Notes: generated from the letters alone by a model not told the origin. DNA of 60,850 nt from JAAGZL01 sp050290785 (GCA_050290785.1 JBNKIR010000056.1:1-60850), one strand, 5' to 3'; numbered from the stretch's first letter, positions 25,697 through 35,657 are shown. A program made the numbers and translations.

Positions 25697-27540
25697 TGTC
25701 ACACTCAAGCTTTAGAGACCATATTACCGAAGCCAGGCTGTTTGCCGGACGCAATATCGTCGCCGCCATCTTCGTGCTGGCATTTATAGCGATACTGGTA
25801 CTGAGACTAGGCAAGCTCCAGCTTCTGGATCACAAACACTTCACCACCAAATCCATTGACAATCGGGTGCGGGTGGAACCGATACCTCCCACCAGAGGGC
25901 TTATATATGATCGCAACGGGGTACTGCTCGCACAGAACCTGCCGGTATACAGCCTGGAGATAACGCCTGAACAGGTCAAAGACATGGACAAGACCATCGC
26001 CCAGTTGGGGGAGATCATAGAGATCAGCGAGGGGAATACAAAGAGGTTCAAACAGTTACGCAGACAGCAGCGCCGCTTTGACAGCATCCCCATCCGCATA
26101 GGCCTGGCCGAAGAGGAGATAGCCCGTTTCTCCATCAACAGACACCGTTTCCCCGGCGTGGAGATCAAGGCAAAGCTGCTGCGCACCTATCCCAGGGGAC
26201 TCGAGACCGCGCATGTACTCGGTTATGTGGGCCGTATAAATGAGAAGGAGCTGAAAGGCCTAGACGCCTCCAACTACAGCGGCACCAGTCATGTAGGGAA
26301 GAGCGGAGTGGAAAAATTCTATGAAACCCAGTTGCACGGTGTAGTGGGTACCCGCCGCGTTGAGGTCAACGCCATGGGCAGGACCCTGCGGGTACTGGAC
26401 TCCAAACCACCCAAGCCAGGCGTGAACCTGTATCTATCCCTGGATATAAAACTGCAGCAGGCGGCCATTGACGCCCTGGGGGAAGAGAATGGCGCCGTAG
26501 TGGCGATCGACCCGACCGACGGATCGATCCTCGCCCTGGTCAGCAACCCCAGCTTTGACCCCAATCTATTTGTAAACGGCATCTCCAACCGGGACTACAG
26601 TACACTGCAGAATTCACCGGACAAGCCCTTGTTCAACCGTGCTCTGCTCGGACGCTACCCCCCCGGATCCACCACAAAACCTCTGGTCGGACTGGCAGGG
26701 CTTGAACTGAAACGAACCACCATGTCCAGAGAGGAGGTGTGCCGTGGCTACTTTCAACTCCCAAACCACGATCACAAGTACCGGGACTGGAAGAAGTGGG
26801 GACACGGCCCCACAAACATAAGGAAGGCCATCATTGAATCATGCGATGTCTATTTCTATGACCTGGCAAACAGGTTAGGCATTGACCACATCCATGACTA
26901 CCTGAGTAAATTTGGATTCGGCCAGGAGCCTACAATAGACATCAGCGAGGCCACGAGCGGCCTGCTCCCTTCCCGGGAGTGGAAACTACGCACCAAAGGC
27001 GAACAGTGGTACACAGGTGAGACCCTGATCGCGGGTATCGGTCAGGGCTATTTCCTCGCCACCCCACTGGAACTGGCCAGCGCCACCGCGACCCTGGCAG
27101 CCAAAGGCAAACGCCATGCCCCCAGGGTCCTGCTTGCCATTCAGCCCTCTGAGACCCAACAGCCTGTTCCCATACCCCCCACCAAGAAACAGGAAGTGCC
27201 GGTGGTAAATATCCGTAACTGGAACCACATCATCAATGCCATGACCGATGTGATTGCCAGTCCGCACGGGACCGCGAACGTCATCCAAACCGACAAATAC
27301 AGTATCGCGGGAAAGACCGGTACGGCACAGGTATTCTCCATCAAGCAGGATGAGACCTACGATGAGGATAAGATAGAGAAAAAACTGCGTGACCATGCGC
27401 TCTTCATCTCCTTCGCACCGGCCGAAAGACCCAAGATTGCGGTGGCGGTCATTGTGGAGAACGGGGGGCACGGCAGCTCCGTCGCCGCACCCATCGCACG
27501 CCGTATAATGGACCTTTACCTACTGGGTCAGAGCCAATGA
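25696..27540 (+). CDS. mrdA: Penicillin-binding protein 2 (elongasome transpeptidase)
   Basis: 614 aa class B PBP. An N-terminal membrane anchor (IVAAIFVLAFIAILVLRLG) precedes the dimerisation region (RVEPIPPTRGLIYDRNG) and a transpeptidase domain. The active-site Ser is in STTK (YPPGSTTKPL), the SxN position reads SCD and the KTG box is AGKTGTAQVF. It cross-links peptidoglycan polymerised by RodA, encoded next. The ATG at 25696 overlaps the mreD stop, and its TGA overlaps the rodA ATG. Confidence 0.97.
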   Translation: MSHSSFRDHITEARLFAGRNIVAAIFVLAFIAILVLRLGKLQLLDHKHFTTKSIDNRVRVEPIPPTRGLIYDRNGVLLAQNLPVYSLEITPEQVKDMDKTIAQLGEIIEISEGNTKRFKQLRRQQRRFDSIPIRIGLAEEEIARFSINRHRFPGVEIKAKLLRTYPRGLETAHVLGYVGRINEKELKGLDASNYSGTSHVGKSGVEKFYETQLHGVVGTRRVEVNAMGRTLRVLDSKPPKPGVNLYLSLDIKLQQAAIDALGEENGAVVAIDPTDGSILALVSNPSFDPNLFVNGISNRDYSTLQNSPDKPLFNRALLGRYPPGSTTKPLVGLAGLELKRTTMSREEVCRGYFQLPNHDHKYRDWKKWGHGPTNIRKAIIESCDVYFYDLANRLGIDHIHDYLSKFGFGQEPTIDISEATSGLLPSREWKLRTKGEQWYTGETLIAGIGQGYFLATPLELASATATLAAKGKRHAPRVLLAIQPSETQQPVPIPPTKKQEVPVVNIRNWNHIINAMTDVIASPHGTANVIQTDKYSIAGKTGTAQVFSIKQDETYDEDKIEKKLRDHALFISFAPAERPKIAVAVIVENGGHGSSVAAPIARRIMDLYLLGQSQ

Positions 27541-28646
27541 TTGAAGACGAACGAAAAGGCAGAAACATATTCGCCCGCCTGCACCTGGACCTGCCGCTGC
27601 TCACCGGCCTGGTCCTGCTGTGTGGCCTGGGACTGATATTTCTATATAGCGCCAGCGGCCAGGACAGCGGAGAGATCGTAAAACAGTCCATAAGATTGGC
27701 GTTGGGATTCACGAGCATGTTCCTTCTGGCCCAGGTAAACCCGGACAAGCTACGCTTCTGGTCGCCGGCCTTCTTCACTATAGCCATCATCCTGCTGATT
27801 ATCGTGCTGATAGAGGGGCATATGGGAAAAGGCGCGCAACGCTGGATCAGTCTGGGATTTGTTCGCTTCCAGCCCTCCGAGGTGATGAAGCTGGCCATGC
27901 CCATGATGATGGCCTGGTACCTGGTAAAGACGCCGCTACCCCCATCCTGGAGCAAGATCGCCGTCTCCGGGGTCATGATCCTGTTGCCGATGCTGCTTAT
28001 CGCCAAACAGCCGGATCTGGGTACGGCCCTGCTGGTCGGGATCTCCGGTCTGTTCGTCCTGTTCCTGGGCGGGTTGAGCTGGAGGCTTATCATCGGGATA
28101 GTCGTAGTGTCCATACCCACAGGGTGGGCGCTGTGGAAATGGGGCATGCAGGACTATCAACGCAACCGGGTGCTCACCTTTCTGGACCCGGAAAGAGACC
28201 CGCTGGGCACCGGTTACCATATCATTCAGTCCAAGATAGCGATCGGATCCGGGGGGTTGTACGGTAAAGGCTGGCTGAATGGCACCCAGTCCCAACTGGA
28301 GTTCCTGCCGGAGCGCACCACCGATTTTATCTTTGCAGTGATTTCCGAGGAGTTTGGCTTTGTGGGTGTGGTAATGCTGCTCTCGCTCTACCTATTCATC
28401 ATCCTGCGCGGGTTCTATATCGCCGCCAACGGGCAGGACAGCTATAGCCGGCTGTTGGCCGGGGCACTAATCCTGGTATTTTTTGTCTACCTGTTCGTCA
28501 ACACGGGAATGGTGACAGGGATCCTGCCTGTGGTAGGAGTTCCGCTGCCGCTGGTCAGCTACGGTGGAACTTCCCTAGTGACCATATTGTCCGGTTTCGG
28601 TATCCTGATGTCCGTACATACCCATAAGAAGCTGATGCAGACCTGA
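27537..28646 (+). CDS. rodA: Peptidoglycan glycosyltransferase RodA
   Basis: 369 aa SEDS-family polymerase with about ten membrane segments. SEDS signatures include FLYSASGQ, GKGAQRWISLG, FQPSEVMKL, KQPDLGTALL and the C-terminal PLPLVSYGGTS. It partners with PBP2 and starts inside the mrdA stop (ATGA). Confidence 0.97.
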   Translation: MIEDERKGRNIFARLHLDLPLLTGLVLLCGLGLIFLYSASGQDSGEIVKQSIRLALGFTSMFLLAQVNPDKLRFWSPAFFTIAIILLIIVLIEGHMGKGAQRWISLGFVRFQPSEVMKLAMPMMMAWYLVKTPLPPSWSKIAVSGVMILLPMLLIAKQPDLGTALLVGISGLFVLFLGGLSWRLIIGIVVVSIPTGWALWKWGMQDYQRNRVLTFLDPERDPLGTGYHIIQSKIAIGSGGLYGKGWLNGTQSQLEFLPERTTDFIFAVISEEFGFVGVVMLLSLYLFIILRGFYIAANGQDSYSRLLAGALILVFFVYLFVNTGMVTGILPVVGVPLPLVSYGGTSLVTILSGFGILMSVHTHKKLMQT

Positions 28647-28658
28647 AGCAGGAGAACA

Positions 28659-29711
28659 ATGAGAGTCAGATTGAGCGCACACCGCATAATTCCGGCCTGC
28701 GTGGCCGCAATGATGATCCTATCCGCATCATCCCAGGCGACCCCATCGAGTACAGACACCACCTCTCGCAAACCCGCACCAAAGAAATTTACCACCGGTG
28801 TGAATGAGTTTGTCGAAGAGATGTCGGCAAAACACGGCTTTGAAAGGCAGAGCATTGCCGCTCTGATGTCCAAGGCCAGATACAGCCAGGACGTGGTGGA
28901 CTCCATGAGTCACCCATATGAGGCCAAGCCCTGGCACATCTATCAACCACTGTTCGTTTCTGAAGAGCGCATCAAAGGCGGTGTGGATTTCTGGAACAGG
29001 CACGCAGAGATACTGAAGCGAGCGGAAAAACAGTACGGGGTACCACCCCAGATCATAATCGCCACCATCGGTGTCGAGACCAAATATGGCCGTTTTATGG
29101 GGAAGCACCTAGTGTTGGACGCCCTCTCCACCCTGGCCTTCACCTATCCGGAACGCCAGCGCATGTTCCGCAAACAGCTCGAGGCATACCTGCTGTTGTT
29201 GAGTGAGGAGGACATAGACCCGGAAAAGACGCATGGTTCCTACGCCGGCGCCATCGGTAAACCACAGTTCATGCCGGCCAGCTATCGCGAGTATGCCATC
29301 GACTTTGACGGTGATGGCAAAAGGGATCTGCTACACAACACCGCCGACGCCATCGGCAGTGTGGCAAATTATTACCACATACATGGATGGCGCAAGGACG
29401 AACTGGTGACGCTACCGGCCAAGGCCGACGGCGGTTACTACCAGCAGCATCTGAACCAATGGTTTAAGCCAACCACCACAATCGCCGAACTACGCAATGC
29501 AGGTGTTGAGACGGCACAAAATCTACCGGCACATACCAGATGTAACCTGATAGAGTTAGACGCCGGCAACAAAAAAGAGATATGGCTGGGATTTCACAAC
29601 TTTTACGTAATCACGCGTTACAACCAAAATAATCATTATGCGATGGCTGTTTATCAACTCAGCCAGAAAATCCTGAATCAGTACAAGGCGAAAAACAACA
29701 ACAATGGCTAA
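28659..29711 (+). CDS. mltB: Lytic murein transglycosylase B
   Basis: 350 aa. A signal peptide (IIPACVAAMMILSASSQA) without an obvious lipobox leads to a family 103 transglycosylase domain. The catalytic Glu is in IATIGVETKYGRFMGKH; GSYAGAIGKPQFMPASY and DFDGDGKRDLL are family motifs. It cleaves glycan strands to 1,6-anhydroMurNAc products in the periplasm. It starts 12 nt after rodA and overlaps rlpA by 8 nt. Confidence 0.95.
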   Translation: MRVRLSAHRIIPACVAAMMILSASSQATPSSTDTTSRKPAPKKFTTGVNEFVEEMSAKHGFERQSIAALMSKARYSQDVVDSMSHPYEAKPWHIYQPLFVSEERIKGGVDFWNRHAEILKRAEKQYGVPPQIIIATIGVETKYGRFMGKHLVLDALSTLAFTYPERQRMFRKQLEAYLLLLSEEDIDPEKTHGSYAGAIGKPQFMPASYREYAIDFDGDGKRDLLHNTADAIGSVANYYHIHGWRKDELVTLPAKADGGYYQQHLNQWFKPTTTIAELRNAGVETAQNLPAHTRCNLIELDAGNKKEIWLGFHNFYVITRYNQNNHYAMAVYQLSQKILNQYKAKNNNNG

Positions 29712-30537
29712 CCCAATCACGTCTCGGATTCGCTCCAGCGGCATCATGATAATCATCCTGTCCCTGGTAACAGGTTGCTCCCTCACACCTTCGTGGATCT
29801 TTGATAGATCGAAGGTGGGCGACGGCGCTCCGAGCAGACAACTCAATCCATCCCAGATACTTGACGCCGTCCCCAAGGCAGAGCCACGCAGCCGCAGCGG
29901 CAACCCCAGCAGCTATACCGTACTGGGCAGGACCTATCATGTGATGAGCAGCAGCAGCGGCTACAAGGAGCGTGGCGTCGCCTCATGGTATGGGACGAAA
30001 TTCCATGGCCAGCGCACTTCCAGCGGCGAGACATATAACATGTATGCCATGACCGCCGCCCATAAGACCCTACCCCTACCAACCTATGTCAGGGTAATAA
30101 ACCTGCAGAACGGTCGCGCGGCCGTAGTGAAGGTGAATGATAGGGGTCCGTTTCATGACAATCGCCTCATAGACCTCTCCTACGCCGCCGCCACCAAACT
30201 TGGAATAAACGGCACCGGCACCGGTCTAGTGGAGGTTCAGGCCCTGGACCCGAACCAGGGCATACCCACACCGACACGCAACAATATTGCCATCCGGGAA
30301 GATGCCACCCTATTTCTCCAGGTGGGCGCCTTCATCGACCGCAACAACGCAGAGAGATTACTGGAGAGACTCAGGGGGCCGATGAACAACCAGGTGCGCA
30401 TACAGATGGCGGTCAACTATACCCAAACCATCTATCGGGTACAGGTGGGCCCCATGCAAACCATCGACCAGACAGATGCCGCCAGCATGCAACTGGCCCA
30501 ACTTGGCATCAGGGACATGCATCTGATCGTAGAGTGA
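29704..30537 (+). CDS. rlpA: Rare lipoprotein A (septal lytic transglycosylase)
   Basis: 277 aa. A lipobox (LVTGC) gives an outer-membrane-type lipoprotein. The double-psi beta-barrel (about 95-185) has GVASWYGTKFHGQRTSSGE and the catalytic Asp region VKVNDRGPFHDNRLIDLSY. A C-terminal SPOR domain (about 197-275, LFLQVGAFIDRNNAERLLERL) targets denuded septal glycan. In Pseudomonas, RlpA cleaves such glycan. It overlaps mltB. Confidence 0.95.
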   Translation: MANPITSRIRSSGIMIIILSLVTGCSLTPSWIFDRSKVGDGAPSRQLNPSQILDAVPKAEPRSRSGNPSSYTVLGRTYHVMSSSSGYKERGVASWYGTKFHGQRTSSGETYNMYAMTAAHKTLPLPTYVRVINLQNGRAAVVKVNDRGPFHDNRLIDLSYAAATKLGINGTGTGLVEVQALDPNQGIPTPTRNNIAIREDATLFLQVGAFIDRNNAERLLERLRGPMNNQVRIQMAVNYTQTIYRVQVGPMQTIDQTDAASMQLAQLGIRDMHLIVE

Positions 30538-30607
30538 CAGTCGCGGTTTCGATCTCCAGGCATCCAGGATAGAATGCCATCTGTGAAGCTGCCCCTCTGC
30601 GGCAGGC

Positions 30608-30627
30608 TCGAAACCTTATAATTTCGA
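30608..30627 (+). promoter_or_regulatory. Possible internal promoter of dacA with inverted repeat
   Basis: A consensus TATAAT (30617-30622) lies between the arms of an inverted repeat, TCGAAA (30608-30613) and TTTCGA (30622-30627), in the 120-bp rlpA-dacA gap. The -35 region is poor. The arrangement suggests a repressible promoter for dacA-dat-ybeD-lipB. Confidence 0.35.
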
Positions 30628-30657
30628 ATATACGAGACCCCAGGAGCCAGCCTTAAA

Positions 30658-31809
30658 GTGCGTTTTTTCAACAAAAGATCGACCATTTTAGCCCTGTCAC
30701 TTATGGGCCTTGCAATCGTCAGCGATGCCTTCTCAGCGTCACGCGTCCCACCACCACCGGAAGTGGCCGCCTCCAGCTATATCCTCATAGATCTCAACAG
30801 CAAGAAGATCCTGGCTGAAAAGAGTGCCCACCAACGCCTGGAACCGGCCAGCATCACCAAGATCATGACCGCATATACGGTGCTGGACGAGATCAAGAAG
30901 GGAAATATCGCTCTGGGCGACAAGGTCGTCGTCAGCGACAAGGCCTGGCGCATGGGCGGATCCCGCATGTTCATAGAACCAGGATCCAACATAGAGGTGG
31001 AGACCCTGCTCAAGGGGATGATCATCCAGTCGGGAAACGACGCCAGTGTAGCCCTGGCCGAACATACCGCCGGCAGCGAAGACGGGTTCGTGCAGCTCAT
31101 GAATGAGCACGCGCTGGAACTGGGCATGAAGGATACACACTTCGCCAACAGCACCGGGATGCCGAACGACAATCATCTCACCACTGCCTATGACATAGCC
31201 CTGATGTCGATAGCAACCATTCGTGATTTTCCGGAACACTATGCCGTATATGCAGAGAAGGAGTTCACCCACAACGGCATCAGGCAATACAACCGTAACA
31301 AGTTATTATGGATGGACGAATCGGTCGACGGCATCAAGACCGGACACACAGACAGCGCAGGATACTGCCTGGTGGCCTCGGCAAAACGCAACGACATGCG
31401 CCTGGTCAGCGTAGTAATGGGAACCAAGAGCGCAGAATCAAGGTCAGTGGTCAGCAAGGCCCTGCTCGACTACGGCTTTCAAAACTTTGAGACCCACCTC
31501 CTGTACCAGGCCGGGACCACACTCAACACATCCAGGATATGGATGGGTGATCAGGAGCAGCTGGCCCAGGGCCTGGCCGAGGATCTGGTCATAACCATCC
31601 CACGCAGACAGTATAAGAATCTGAATGCCAGACTGACACTGATCTCACCACTTGAGGCTCCGATAACCAAGGGACAAAAGATAGGCAAGGTCATAGTCAC
31701 CCTAAACGGAAAACCTTATGCCGAGGCGCCCCTGGTGGCACTGCACGATGTAGCCAGTGGCGGGCTCTGGAGTAGAATCAAAGATAGTATATTGCGCAGG
31801 TTTGAATAG
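30658..31809 (+). CDS. dacA: D-alanyl-D-alanine carboxypeptidase (PBP5/6)
   Basis: 383 aa. It trims the terminal D-Ala from peptidoglycan pentapeptides. A signal peptide (TILALSLMGLAIVSDAFSA) is followed by the S11 peptidase domain with SITK (nucleophile), SGN (QSGNDASVALAEH) and KTG (IKTGHTDSAG). The last about 20 residues (SGGLWSRIKDSILRRFE) form an amphipathic membrane anchor. The start is GTG 30658 with AGGAG 12 nt upstream, slightly far. Confidence 0.96.
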   Translation: MRFFNKRSTILALSLMGLAIVSDAFSASRVPPPPEVAASSYILIDLNSKKILAEKSAHQRLEPASITKIMTAYTVLDEIKKGNIALGDKVVVSDKAWRMGGSRMFIEPGSNIEVETLLKGMIIQSGNDASVALAEHTAGSEDGFVQLMNEHALELGMKDTHFANSTGMPNDNHLTTAYDIALMSIATIRDFPEHYAVYAEKEFTHNGIRQYNRNKLLWMDESVDGIKTGHTDSAGYCLVASAKRNDMRLVSVVMGTKSAESRSVVSKALLDYGFQNFETHLLYQAGTTLNTSRIWMGDQEQLAQGLAEDLVITIPRRQYKNLNARLTLISPLEAPITKGQKIGKVIVTLNGKPYAEAPLVALHDVASGGLWSRIKDSILRRFE

Positions 31810-31812
31810 ATC

Positions 31813-32673
31813 ATGATAAACCAGGTATACCTGAACGGCAGTTTTCTGCCCCTCAAAGACGCCAAGATCTCTGTCCTGGACAGGGGCTTTCTGTTTGGCG
31901 ACAGCATCTATGAGGTCATCCCGGCCTACAACGGACGCCTCTTCCGATTGGCGCACCACCTGGAGCGATTGAGCAACGGGCTACAGGCGATTGGCATGGA
32001 CAATCCCCTGAGCGAGGATGAGTGGGGTACGATACTGGGCCGACTCATACAACAGAGCCCGGGAGTTGATCAGTCTGTCTACCTGCAGGTTACCCGCGGA
32101 GCAGCAGAACAGCGCGACCACGCCATCCCGGATGTAGTGCGGCCTACGGTCTTTGCCATGGCCACCCCCATAAAGGAGCCGTCGAAAGACAACCCAGGCA
32201 TCACGGCCATCACCCTGGACGATGTGCGCTGGCGCCTCTGCAACATAAAGGCCACCACCCTGCTGGCCAATGTCCTGCTGAAACAGCAGGCCAATGAGGC
32301 CAACGCGGTTGAGGCCATACTTATACGCGAAGGCGAGGCGATGGAGGGAGCGGCAAGCAACCTGTTCATCGTCTCAGACGGAGAGTTGATAACACCACCC
32401 AAGAGCAATTTCCTGCTGCCAGGCATCACGCGCGACCTGATATTGGAGCTGGCCGCCAAAAACGGTGTCCCCCACAAAGAGAGGGGCATCAGAGCGGACG
32501 AACTGGAAGATGCCGATGAGATCTGGCTTACCAGTTCCACCAAGGAGATCATGCCGGTCATCACCCTGGACGGCAGACCGGTGGCGGACGGCACCCCCGG
32601 CAGGATGTACAGCCGGATGTCAGCCCTCTACGCAGAATATAAAGAGCAGATCAAACAGGGTCTGGAAGAGTAA
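31813..32673 (+). CDS. dat: D-amino-acid (D-alanine) transaminase
   Basis: 286 aa class IV PLP aminotransferase. LDRGFLFGDSIYEVIPAYNGRLF is the fold-type N-terminal signature; the PLP lysine is in RWRLCNIKATTLLANVL and a later motif is EGAASNLFIV. It sits 3 nt after dacA, as in many gammaproteobacteria, where it is annotated as D-alanine transaminase. Branched-chain or aminodeoxychorismate activities belong to the same superfamily, but the context favours D-amino acids. Confidence 0.85.
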   Translation: MINQVYLNGSFLPLKDAKISVLDRGFLFGDSIYEVIPAYNGRLFRLAHHLERLSNGLQAIGMDNPLSEDEWGTILGRLIQQSPGVDQSVYLQVTRGAAEQRDHAIPDVVRPTVFAMATPIKEPSKDNPGITAITLDDVRWRLCNIKATTLLANVLLKQQANEANAVEAILIREGEAMEGAASNLFIVSDGELITPPKSNFLLPGITRDLILELAAKNGVPHKERGIRADELEDADEIWLTSSTKEIMPVITLDGRPVADGTPGRMYSRMSALYAEYKEQIKQGLEE

Positions 32674-32699
32674 CAACCATCTACAACGGCCATTAGAAA

Positions 32700-32966
32700 A
32701 TGTCTGAAGAAGATACACTGCTAGAGTTTCCCTGTGATTTTTCCATCAAGGCCATGGGGCTGGCCACGCCGGATTTTGACGCATTGGTGGTGGAGATAGT
32801 ACGTCGGCACGCGCCGGATCTGGGGGAAGGTGCCGTACAGTGCAGGGCCAGCAAGGAGGGGAAATATCTCTCCGTTACCGTCACCATCACCGCTACCAGC
32901 AAGCAACAACTGGACTCCATCTACCAGGACCTGACCGACCATGAGCTGGTTCTGATGAGCCTATAG
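32700..32966 (+). CDS. ybeD: YbeD-like DUF493 protein
   Basis: 88 aa, same length class as E. coli YbeD. FPCDFSIKAMGLATPDF and the C-terminal LYQDL-like stretch SIYQDLTDHELVLMSL are family features. It has an ACT-like ferredoxin fold in the known structure and its role is not established. It sits between dat and lipB, as in E. coli between dacA and lipB. Confidence 0.9.
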   Translation: MSEEDTLLEFPCDFSIKAMGLATPDFDALVVEIVRRHAPDLGEGAVQCRASKEGKYLSVTVTITATSKQQLDSIYQDLTDHELVLMSL

Positions 32967-32980
32967 CCACCATCTCTGTA

Positions 32981-33622
32981 ATGAATTACATACAGCAGGG
33001 ATTCCAAACCAAACATCTCGGAGTTAGGGACTATACCGAGGTCTGGCATGAGATGCAGGAGTTCACCCAAAACCGAACCGAACAGACCCCGGATGAGTTG
33101 TGGCTACTGCAACACCCGCCTGTCTTTACCTTGGGTCTTGCCGGCAAGGAGGAGCATATACTGGATCCAGGCCATATTCCGGTGGTGCAGAGCGACCGCG
33201 GCGGCCAGGTGACCTACCATGGTCCGGGGCAACTGATAGTCTATGTCATGTACGATCTGCAACGGGCCGGCATCGGAGTGCGCAGAATGGTGGGGCTGCT
33301 GCAGGATGCCGTGATCGACCTGCTCCGCCATTACAAGGTGGATGCCCATATCCTGCCCAAGGCACCGGGGGTATACGTGAAAGATAAAAAGATAGCCGCC
33401 CTCGGCCTGCGGGTGCGCCACGGCCGCAGTTTTCATGGACTAAGCCTGAACGTGGACATGGATCTGGAACCATTCTCCCGCATCAATCCCTGTGGGTATC
33501 CGGGGATGCAGGTCACGCAGATAAAGGACCTGGGGATAACCACGAACATAGATCATGTGGCCTCACAGCTATGCACCGCCATCTCAAGGCGTTTACCAAA
33601 CAAAAAGGCCATCCAGCCTTAG
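32981..33622 (+). CDS. lipB: Octanoyl-ACP:protein octanoyltransferase
   Basis: 213 aa. It moves octanoate from ACP to lipoyl domains, the first step of lipoate synthesis. RGGQVTYHGPGQLIVYVMYDL binds substrate, the catalytic Lys is in KIAALGLRVRHGRSFHGLSLN and the catalytic Cys in INPCGYPGM. The partner lipA lies 4 kb away at 37630, not adjacent. The 3' end of the gene contains a hairpin serving the convergent chemoreceptor. Confidence 0.96.
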   Translation: MNYIQQGFQTKHLGVRDYTEVWHEMQEFTQNRTEQTPDELWLLQHPPVFTLGLAGKEEHILDPGHIPVVQSDRGGQVTYHGPGQLIVYVMYDLQRAGIGVRRMVGLLQDAVIDLLRHYKVDAHILPKAPGVYVKDKKIAALGLRVRHGRSFHGLSLNVDMDLEPFSRINPCGYPGMQVTQIKDLGITTNIDHVASQLCTAISRRLPNKKAIQP

Positions 33623-33634
33623 ACTGAATGGCCT
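33606..33634 (-). terminator. Terminator of the heme chemoreceptor, overlapping the lipB 3' end
   Basis: Stem AGGCCAT/ATGGCCT with an inner CCAG/CTGA, followed on the minus strand by TTTTTG. It ends the chemoreceptor transcript and lies partly inside the last codons of lipB. Confidence 0.7.
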
Positions 33635-33655
33635 CATACTGGGTGTTAACCGAGA

Positions 33656-35284
33656 TCAGGTCTTAAACTGATTCACCAGCGCCTGTAAATTCTCAGCCAA
33701 TTCGGACAGTACATCGCTGGCCTTGGCGATAAGCTCTGAATTCTCCGAAGACTGCTCGGCAATATCATTGATGCTGACCACACTTTTGCTCATCTCAGCA
33801 GATACCGCACTCTGCTCATTGGCAGCGACTGAGATCTGATTGTTCATCTCTGTGATAGTCCCGACGGCAACGGTAATCTCCTCAAGCACAGCACCTGCGC
33901 GCGCCGCCTCGGAGACGCTGGTTTCGGCCTTATCGCGACTGCGATGCATCACCGCTGCTGCCCCACGGGCCTGATGCTGCAGACTCTCAATCATGGACTG
34001 GATCTCTTGAGTTGCCTCATGGGTACGGGTTGCCAGGGTCCTAACCTCATCGGCCACAACGGCAAAACCCCTTCCTTGCTCGCCGGCACGGGCCGCCTCA
34101 ATGGCCGCATTCAGTGCAAGGAGATTGGTCTGCTCTGCGATATTGGTGATCACCTCTACCACCCGACCGATGCCTTCACTATCCTCCTCCAGCTTCTGAA
34201 TCACCTCGGAGGCCTTTGTAACCTCACTGGCCAGGGAATTGATGGTATTAACTGCATTGTTTACCACGGAGCTACCTTCTATCGCCTGTTTATCCGCCTC
34301 TTGTGTGGAGTTGGCCGCCTGCATGGCATTTTGCGCCACATTGGCGGACGTCTGCTCCATCTCGGTCATGGCGGTAGCGACCTGCTCTGTCTCCCTCTGC
34401 TGTCTATGGGCTCCCTCGATACTGCGTTCAGTGATGTTTGTCAGCTGCTGAGACTCATGCACCAGTTGATTGGTGGTCTGGGCGACCTTATCGATAATAT
34501 GCTCAAACTTCTTCAGCATCACATTTATCGCCTTGGCCAGATTACCCAGCTCATCACCGGATTCGAGGTCTATTTGATGACTGAGATTGGAATCCTGCTC
34601 CACCAGTCTAACGGTATCGGTTATCTTGTGCAGTGGACGCACCACCAGTTTTTTCATGATAAAGCTTATGCTGACCAGGCCGATAAAGAACAGAAGCGAG
34701 TTCATGCCGACGCTCGACATGATCTCACTGAACACCCGGTCATCCAACGCCTTAAGAGAGTAATCCACCCTCACCACTCCTATCACCTCACCCTCCGGGA
34801 CGATATGACACATCAGACAGTTCGTCCCTCGATAGTCCTTCAATGCCTTCATCGGCAGCACCACGCTCAGTACGCGGCCATCCGGGGTATCGGTAAACTG
34901 GTCAATCTTCTCCCCCTTCAAACCCCTTTTATCCAAATCATCTTTGGCCTTATTGGGTCCGGTCCCGGGACCATACGCCTTGGCCACCCCTGGCCCGCGG
35001 ACGATATAGGCATCCAATACCTCCTCGCGTGAGGTGATCTTCTTCCTGGCTATCTCCTTATTGGCCATGCCGCCAGTCAACATCAATGTATTTACATTGT
35101 CGAAATAGGAATCCGCCAGGACATTGGACTGGTCCTGCACTATCTCTTCAATCAAGGCCTTTTGACTGCCAAGTTGGGTTAAGGAAGAGATCACAAGCAC
35201 CAATATAAACAGAATAGCCAAGGCGAGATCGATCTTGGTACTGATAGACAGTGACGTCCCCACAGAGCTGTTTTTATTTGTCAT
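33656..35284 (-). CDS. Transmembrane chemoreceptor with periplasmic c-type heme motif
   Basis: 542 aa. Two membrane helices (about 19-36 and 193-211) flank a periplasmic domain of about 155 residues that contains CLMCH at 156-160, a CxxCH heme-c attachment motif, just before PEGEVIGVVRVDYSL. A HAMP domain follows, then the signalling hairpin (tip NIAEQTNLLALNAAIEAARAG). Geobacter has chemoreceptors with heme-c PAS-like periplasmic domains, so this is probably a redox, oxygen or gas sensor. It is divergent from two cytochrome genes and has its own terminator. Confidence 0.9.
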   Translation of the reverse strand: MTNKNSSVGTSLSISTKIDLALAILFILVLVISSLTQLGSQKALIEEIVQDQSNVLADSYFDNVNTLMLTGGMANKEIARKKITSREEVLDAYIVRGPGVAKAYGPGTGPNKAKDDLDKRGLKGEKIDQFTDTPDGRVLSVVLPMKALKDYRGTNCLMCHIVPEGEVIGVVRVDYSLKALDDRVFSEIMSSVGMNSLLFFIGLVSISFIMKKLVVRPLHKITDTVRLVEQDSNLSHQIDLESGDELGNLAKAINVMLKKFEHIIDKVAQTTNQLVHESQQLTNITERSIEGAHRQQRETEQVATAMTEMEQTSANVAQNAMQAANSTQEADKQAIEGSSVVNNAVNTINSLASEVTKASEVIQKLEEDSEGIGRVVEVITNIAEQTNLLALNAAIEAARAGEQGRGFAVVADEVRTLATRTHEATQEIQSMIESLQHQARGAAAVMHRSRDKAETSVSEAARAGAVLEEITVAVGTITEMNNQISVAANEQSAVSAEMSKSVVSINDIAEQSSENSELIAKASDVLSELAENLQALVNQFKT

Positions 35285-35657
35285 GAACTATATCTCCTGC
35301 AGTTCAGATTCTGCTGACATGCCTTATTGGCCTTTTAGGAAATAATCTACTCTGTGCTCTCTATCGGCCCCCCAGTTGGTTTCTTTAATAATTTCTCAAC
35401 ATCATAATCCAGATAAACACAAATCCCACAGCCAGCCCCGCACCTTGGTTATTTCACGTATACAAATCAAAAAGATATACATAGGACGCAACCTGTTTTT
35501 CAATCAGGCACTAGCACCGAAACACCCGTAATAGCGAAGCGATTTTCTTGACGAAAAAAAATACTAAATATTTCTGAACAACTGCCGCAATAATTCACGA
35601 GGAGCAAAAATAGGCTATATCACTTAATAATTAGAGCAATTGGATGGAGCGGTAAGC
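35285..35657. other. Divergent regulatory spacer, heme chemoreceptor / cytochromes
   Basis: About 370 bp, AT-rich, no credible gene. TTGACG at 35548-35553 is a possible plus-strand -35 but no good -10 follows at 16-18 nt. A/T tracts occur around 35550-35570. No clear FNR-type palindrome was found. Confidence 0.35.
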
